Below are positions 5,365 to 8,036 of a stretch of DNA of 8,036 bases, piece by piece. This stretch comes from Acidobacteriaceae bacterium (GTDB taxonomy: Bacteria > Acidobacteriota > Terriglobia > Terriglobales > Acidobacteriaceae): positions 1-8,036 of the forward strand of contig JARLFX010000167.1 in the NCBI GenBank assembly GCA_031296355.1, written 5' to 3'. Numbering within the stretch: position 1 is the first letter of the stretch; each line of letters starts with the position of its first letter. The notes under the pieces are model-generated. The model was not told the DNA's origin and did not search any database. It saw nothing but the letters and a program-made list of their open reading frames with translations. Position numbers and translations under genes: made by a program.

Positions 5365-7299
5365 ATGGATAACTATGCCCTGAAGAAAGCATTCAGCAAA
5401 GCGCCGGAAAAAGATAAGATGGTGCGCCTTGTAAGGCAGTTTCCTGAGACATTTCTGGACTTTGACTGCACACGCGCCTATAAGCCGATCGAGCCTGCGA
5501 ATCCGCGTCTGCGCGAATTACTTTCAGAGACCGTTGACCGCGGCCTGTGGCGTCTGCTCTGGATGCCGCCGGCGCTTGGCTATTACACCCTCGAAGGACC
5601 GTTCGCCGCGCCCGAACTGCACGGCGTGACAAAGCGACTGGTATTCTCCGCCTGGCACATGGTTCCGCGCGCCGTCGCTTCTCTTCTTTCATACGAGGCG
5701 GAGCGCCGCATGATGCGGGCGGCCACCCCGCGCGGGCCATTGACGCAAGACAATTGGAAAAAACAGCGCGGACTTTTGCGCTTCGGAATATCAGACGACC
5801 GCCCGACAGGCCTGCCCCTGCTTTTGCTCGTTTACCCGTGTCTCACATTCGGTCGCGACTGCGACCCGCGAGCGCTGGCGCGAAGCGCCAATCTGACCGC
5901 GACGGAGGTGCGCGCGCAATTCATCATCCGCATTAAAATCGCGCTCGAAAAGCTGGACATCGCACAGGAGGCGACTACCGGCACTGATGACCGCTGGTAC
6001 TGGCTCGCGCCGATGCTCCTCGATTTTGCAGAGTTCCCCGACGCGGCGCGAGAATGGTGGGACCGCGCAGATCTGGCGCAGACATGGGCCGGCGCAGAAA
6101 TGGGCGAGGAAGATGCTGGCTGGTCGAGCCATGTCGAGCACGCGAAGCAGACGCTCGATTCCATTCGTAGCGGTAAAGAGCGCCTGGGCACCCCGCCGGA
6201 CGATCTCGCAAGCGTTCTGGCCCTCGCGGCCTCAGCTGCCCCGGCCACGGCTGCAATGCGCGCCTTTGCGCGTGCGAGCCGCACAGAACCCGCGACGTGC
6301 CTGCCTCTTCGCGATGTCACAGCGCGCTCCGGCAGAGCCTTTCTCACGCTTTTCAATCATGCGGAAGTCATCGAAGCCATTAGGACGGAGTTTTCCGGCG
6401 AACCGTACTGGGAGCGCGTCCTGGAATATGCTCATGCGGGCGGGCTTCAGGCGGTGCTGGATGAATACGCCCATGTACTCCGGGAGTCTCTCAGCGTTGC
6501 GGCGCTGCCACCCGACGAAATCGCGGAAAAGCTGGGCGCAGAACTCATTGCGGCGCTCACGATCCGCGCGGCGTCTCTGCGGATCGATGAAGTCACCGCA
6601 CCCCGCTATGCCCGCGAGATAAACGTCAAGCCCGAACCGATGCGCATCCGTTTCGCCATGCGCTTCGGCGATGACCGCTCGGATGAAGAACCGCTGCTCG
6701 TCTCGGATGGCGCGTCTCCGGCGACACGCAAGGAGCGTGTGCGCGCAGCGTTCAACTCGCCATTCTGGCCGTTCGTACTTGTTTCAACCTCGGTGGGGCA
6801 GGAGGGTCTCGACTTTCATCATTACTGCCACGCCATTACCCACTGGAACCTGCCGTCGAACCCTGTCGATCTGGAACAACGCGAGGGCCGGATACATCGC
6901 TATAAAGGACACGCGGTTCGCAAGAACGTTGCTGATGCATTTGGTGCCGAAGCGCTACGCGATGAAGGCGCGGATGTCTGGGAAACGGCGTTCGAGCTAG
7001 GCAAGAAGGGTCGATCACAGCTGGAAAACGATCTAGTGCCTTACTGACTGTTCCCCGGTGACGCCAAAATTGAGAGGCATGTTCCCGCCCTGCCGTTCAG
7101 CCGCGAGGTCGAGCGTCTGAATGGACTGCGGCAGGCGCTCGCGATTTACCGCATGGTTTTCGGCCAGAGTCGGCAAGAGGATTTGATTACATATCTGCTG
7201 GCCGAAATTCCCGAAGATCAACGCGATGCCATCGTGGCAGAGTTGCAGATCAATCTGAGCCCGGAGTTCAAGGATAGGGAAATCGTTGGGATCACATGA
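5365..7299 (+). pseudogene. SNF2/SF2-type helicase, C-terminal half with an in-frame TGA
   Basis: The frame gives 560 residues to TGA at 7045-7047, then 83 more to TGA at 7297-7299. The second RecA-like helicase lobe is clear: motif IV region KRLVFSAWHMVPRAVASLL (90-108), motif V VSTSVGQEGLDFHHYC (473-488) and motif VI LEQREGRIHRYKG (503-515), with arginines R506, R509 and R512 for ATP contact. Between IV and V lies a long helical insert (about 120-460). The N-terminal lobe with Walker A and DExx box is absent upstream, so a protein of probably about 1000 residues has lost its ATPase half. The frame beyond the first stop continues the family tail (LFPGDAKIERHVP, YRMVFGQSRQEDLITYLL), and Trp is expected at the stop in LVPY-W. 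It is not translatable into a working helicase. Relatives often sit in phage-defence islands, but I cannot assign it to DISARM, BREX or another named system. ATG at 5365 is just the first Met of the remnant. Confidence 0.85.
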
Positions 7300-7758
7300 A
7301 ATTCCGAAAAATCGGAGACCGATCCGGGATCAGTCATTCACGAGCTTTTGGTTGAAAGTTTCGATGCGGGAGGAACTGGGTGTGCGGCCAGGTGCGCTGT
7401 ATCGGGAGTCGTCGAAGTCGAAGAGGTATCCGAGAGTTCGAGCATCGCTTCGTCGATGCCGAGCGGCAACATCATTTTCGGATTTCTGCGGAGACCCGAG
7501 GGCCTTCACGCCACGCTCGCTGCCGATGTTCTCGCGCTCGATGGATACTGCGAAGTTATCGCGCAGGCAAGCACGGGTCTTTATTGATACTTGCACTTTA
7601 TTTGGTGCAAGTACGGTCCGGTTTTGGTCCGACCCCCTCCCCAATCGAGCCCAATTTTCTCCGATTGACCACGATTGAGTGCGAAAAAGACACACCTGTG
7701 GTTGGCAGTGGAAAACGACCTTAATCTTATGAAACCATTGATTTTATTGATGCAAGTT
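7300..7758. other. No recognisable gene between the helicase remnant and tRNA-Cys
   Basis: Three plus-strand frames and one minus-strand frame are open for 80-130 codons here, but none has a recognised family, a good ribosome binding site or consistent codon use. An ATG at 7296 overlaps the helicase stop as ATGA, the usual coupling of a next operon gene, but that frame (MKFRKIGDRSG...) stops after 19 codons. The helicase frame itself stays open after its stop to 7587. This may be debris of a partner gene. A perfect hairpin (7588-7613) is the only clear structure. Confidence 0.35.
7588..7613. repeat. Perfect 9-bp inverted repeat (hairpin)
   Basis: TACTTGCAC and GTGCAAGTA flank the 8-base loop TTTATTTG with no mismatch. 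There is no T-run after it on the plus strand, so a terminator is not clear. The TTTATTGAT just before it (7580-7588) recurs at 7743-7751, near the tRNA-Cys 3' end, followed there by GCAAG. The pair could mark an integration or deletion edge. Confidence 0.5.
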
Positions 7759-7833
7759 TGGAGGCGCGGGCCGGGATCGAACCGGCGCATAAAGGTTTTG
7801 CAGACCTCTCCCTTACCACTTGGGTACCGCGCC
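7759..7833 (-). tRNA. tRNA-Cys (anticodon GCA)
   Basis: The 75-base gene folds as a standard cloverleaf: acceptor GGCGCGG/CCGCGCC, a 3-bp D-stem CCC/GGG, anticodon arm GAGGT-CTGCAAA-ACCTT with GCA at 7801-7799, and T-arm GCCGG-TTCGATC-CCGGC. Discriminator U73 is a Cys identity element, and CCA is encoded (7761-7759). It lies 76 bases downstream of tRNA-Gly on the same strand and is likely cotranscribed from the promoter at 8000-8028. Its 3' end faces the degraded island, which suits it as an integration site. In E. coli a Leu tRNA follows Gly-Cys; none is present here. Confidence 0.97.
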
Positions 7834-7909
7834 TTGGCAGGGCTGCCTTTAAATAAATTGTGTTCGCTCCGAACCGCCGTAGCCAACCCGGGTACACCGG
7901 AGGGCGGTT

Positions 7910-7984
7910 TGGAGCGGGAGACGAGATTTGAACTCGCGACCCTCGCCTTGGCAAGGCGATGCTCTACCACTGAGCTACTCCCGC
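7910..7984 (-). tRNA. tRNA-Gly (anticodon GCC)
   Basis: All arms pair: acceptor GCGGGAG/CTCCCGC, D-arm GCTC/GAGC, anticodon arm TCGCC-TTGCCAA-GGCGA with GCC at 7952-7950, and T-arm GCGAG-TTCAAAT-CTCGT. Discriminator U and an encoded CCA (7912-7910) give 75 bases. It is first in the Gly-Cys pair, about 10 bases downstream of the expected start site of the promoter at the window edge. Confidence 0.98.
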
Positions 7985-7999
7985 GTTGTTGCAATATCG

Positions 8000-8028
8000 A
8001 GTATACCGGGCCACCGATATTGGGTCAA
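8000..8028 (-). promoter_or_regulatory. Promoter of the tRNA-Gly-Cys operon
   Basis: On the minus strand TTGACC (8028-8023) and TATACT (8005-8000) are separated by 17 bp, close to sigma70 consensus. The -10 ends 15 bases before the tRNA-Gly 5' end, leaving room for a short 5' leader. Confidence 0.8.
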
Positions 8029-8036
8029 ACTGCGCC

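Noticed and set aside
5832..6356. Minus-strand frame of 174 codons
   Set aside because: Antisense to the helicase frame with Arg/Ala/Ser-rich composition, the usual shadow of GC-rich coding DNA.
7759..7984. A third tRNA (Leu) after Cys, as in the E. coli glyW-cysT-leuZ operon
   Set aside because: The DNA downstream of tRNA-Cys, 7758 down to 7300, holds no further cloverleaf or CCA-ended tRNA sequence.
1..8036. CRISPR array, integrase, replication origin or complete defence operon
   Set aside because: No regularly spaced repeats, tyrosine or serine recombinase motifs, origin iterons or full set of defence genes were seen in either strand.

Overview
The window is a degraded accessory region, probably a genomic-island or defence-island scar next to a chromosomal tRNA operon. 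The DNA is moderately GC-rich. Both tRNA genes encode their CCA end, and they lie in a Gly(GCC)-Cys(GCA) order known from Proteobacteria. A beta- or gammaproteobacterium-like host is my best guess, but the sequence alone does not settle it.

Layout, left to right. 1-611: gene debris, including an unrecognised reading frame cut by the window edge and about 1.5 blades of a WD40-repeat protein. 612-1447: an IS6-family (IS26/IS240-like) insertion sequence cutting off the WD40 frame; its transposase has one in-frame TGA. 1498-1629 (minus): the first ~30 residues of a DUF488-family protein, isolated between two insertion sequences. 1698-3152: an IS4-family element with perfect 17-bp inverted ends; its transposase is frameshifted in a run of six C. 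3223-3254: a sequence resembling the 3' end of a tRNA. 3467-5078 (minus): an intact hipB-hipA toxin-antitoxin operon with a good sigma70-type promoter and two identical palindromic operators. 5365-7299: the C-terminal half of a large SNF2/SF2 helicase, lacking its N-terminal ATPase lobe and interrupted by a TGA at a probable Trp codon. 7300-7758: no recognisable gene, but one perfect hairpin. 7759-7984 (minus): tRNA-Cys and tRNA-Gly behind a strong promoter at the right edge.

Only hipBA and the two tRNA genes look fully intact. The HipB/HipA pair should work as an autoregulated module: HipB binds the two operators, represses the promoter and neutralises the HipA kinase. All other protein-coding material is truncated, frameshifted or carries premature stops. 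That fits an island decaying by insertion and deletion while the toxin-antitoxin pair persists. I found no CRISPR array, integrase or complete defence operon. The helicase remnant belongs to a type often found in defence islands and is the best lead to a larger system in relatives, but nothing here shows a complete new system.
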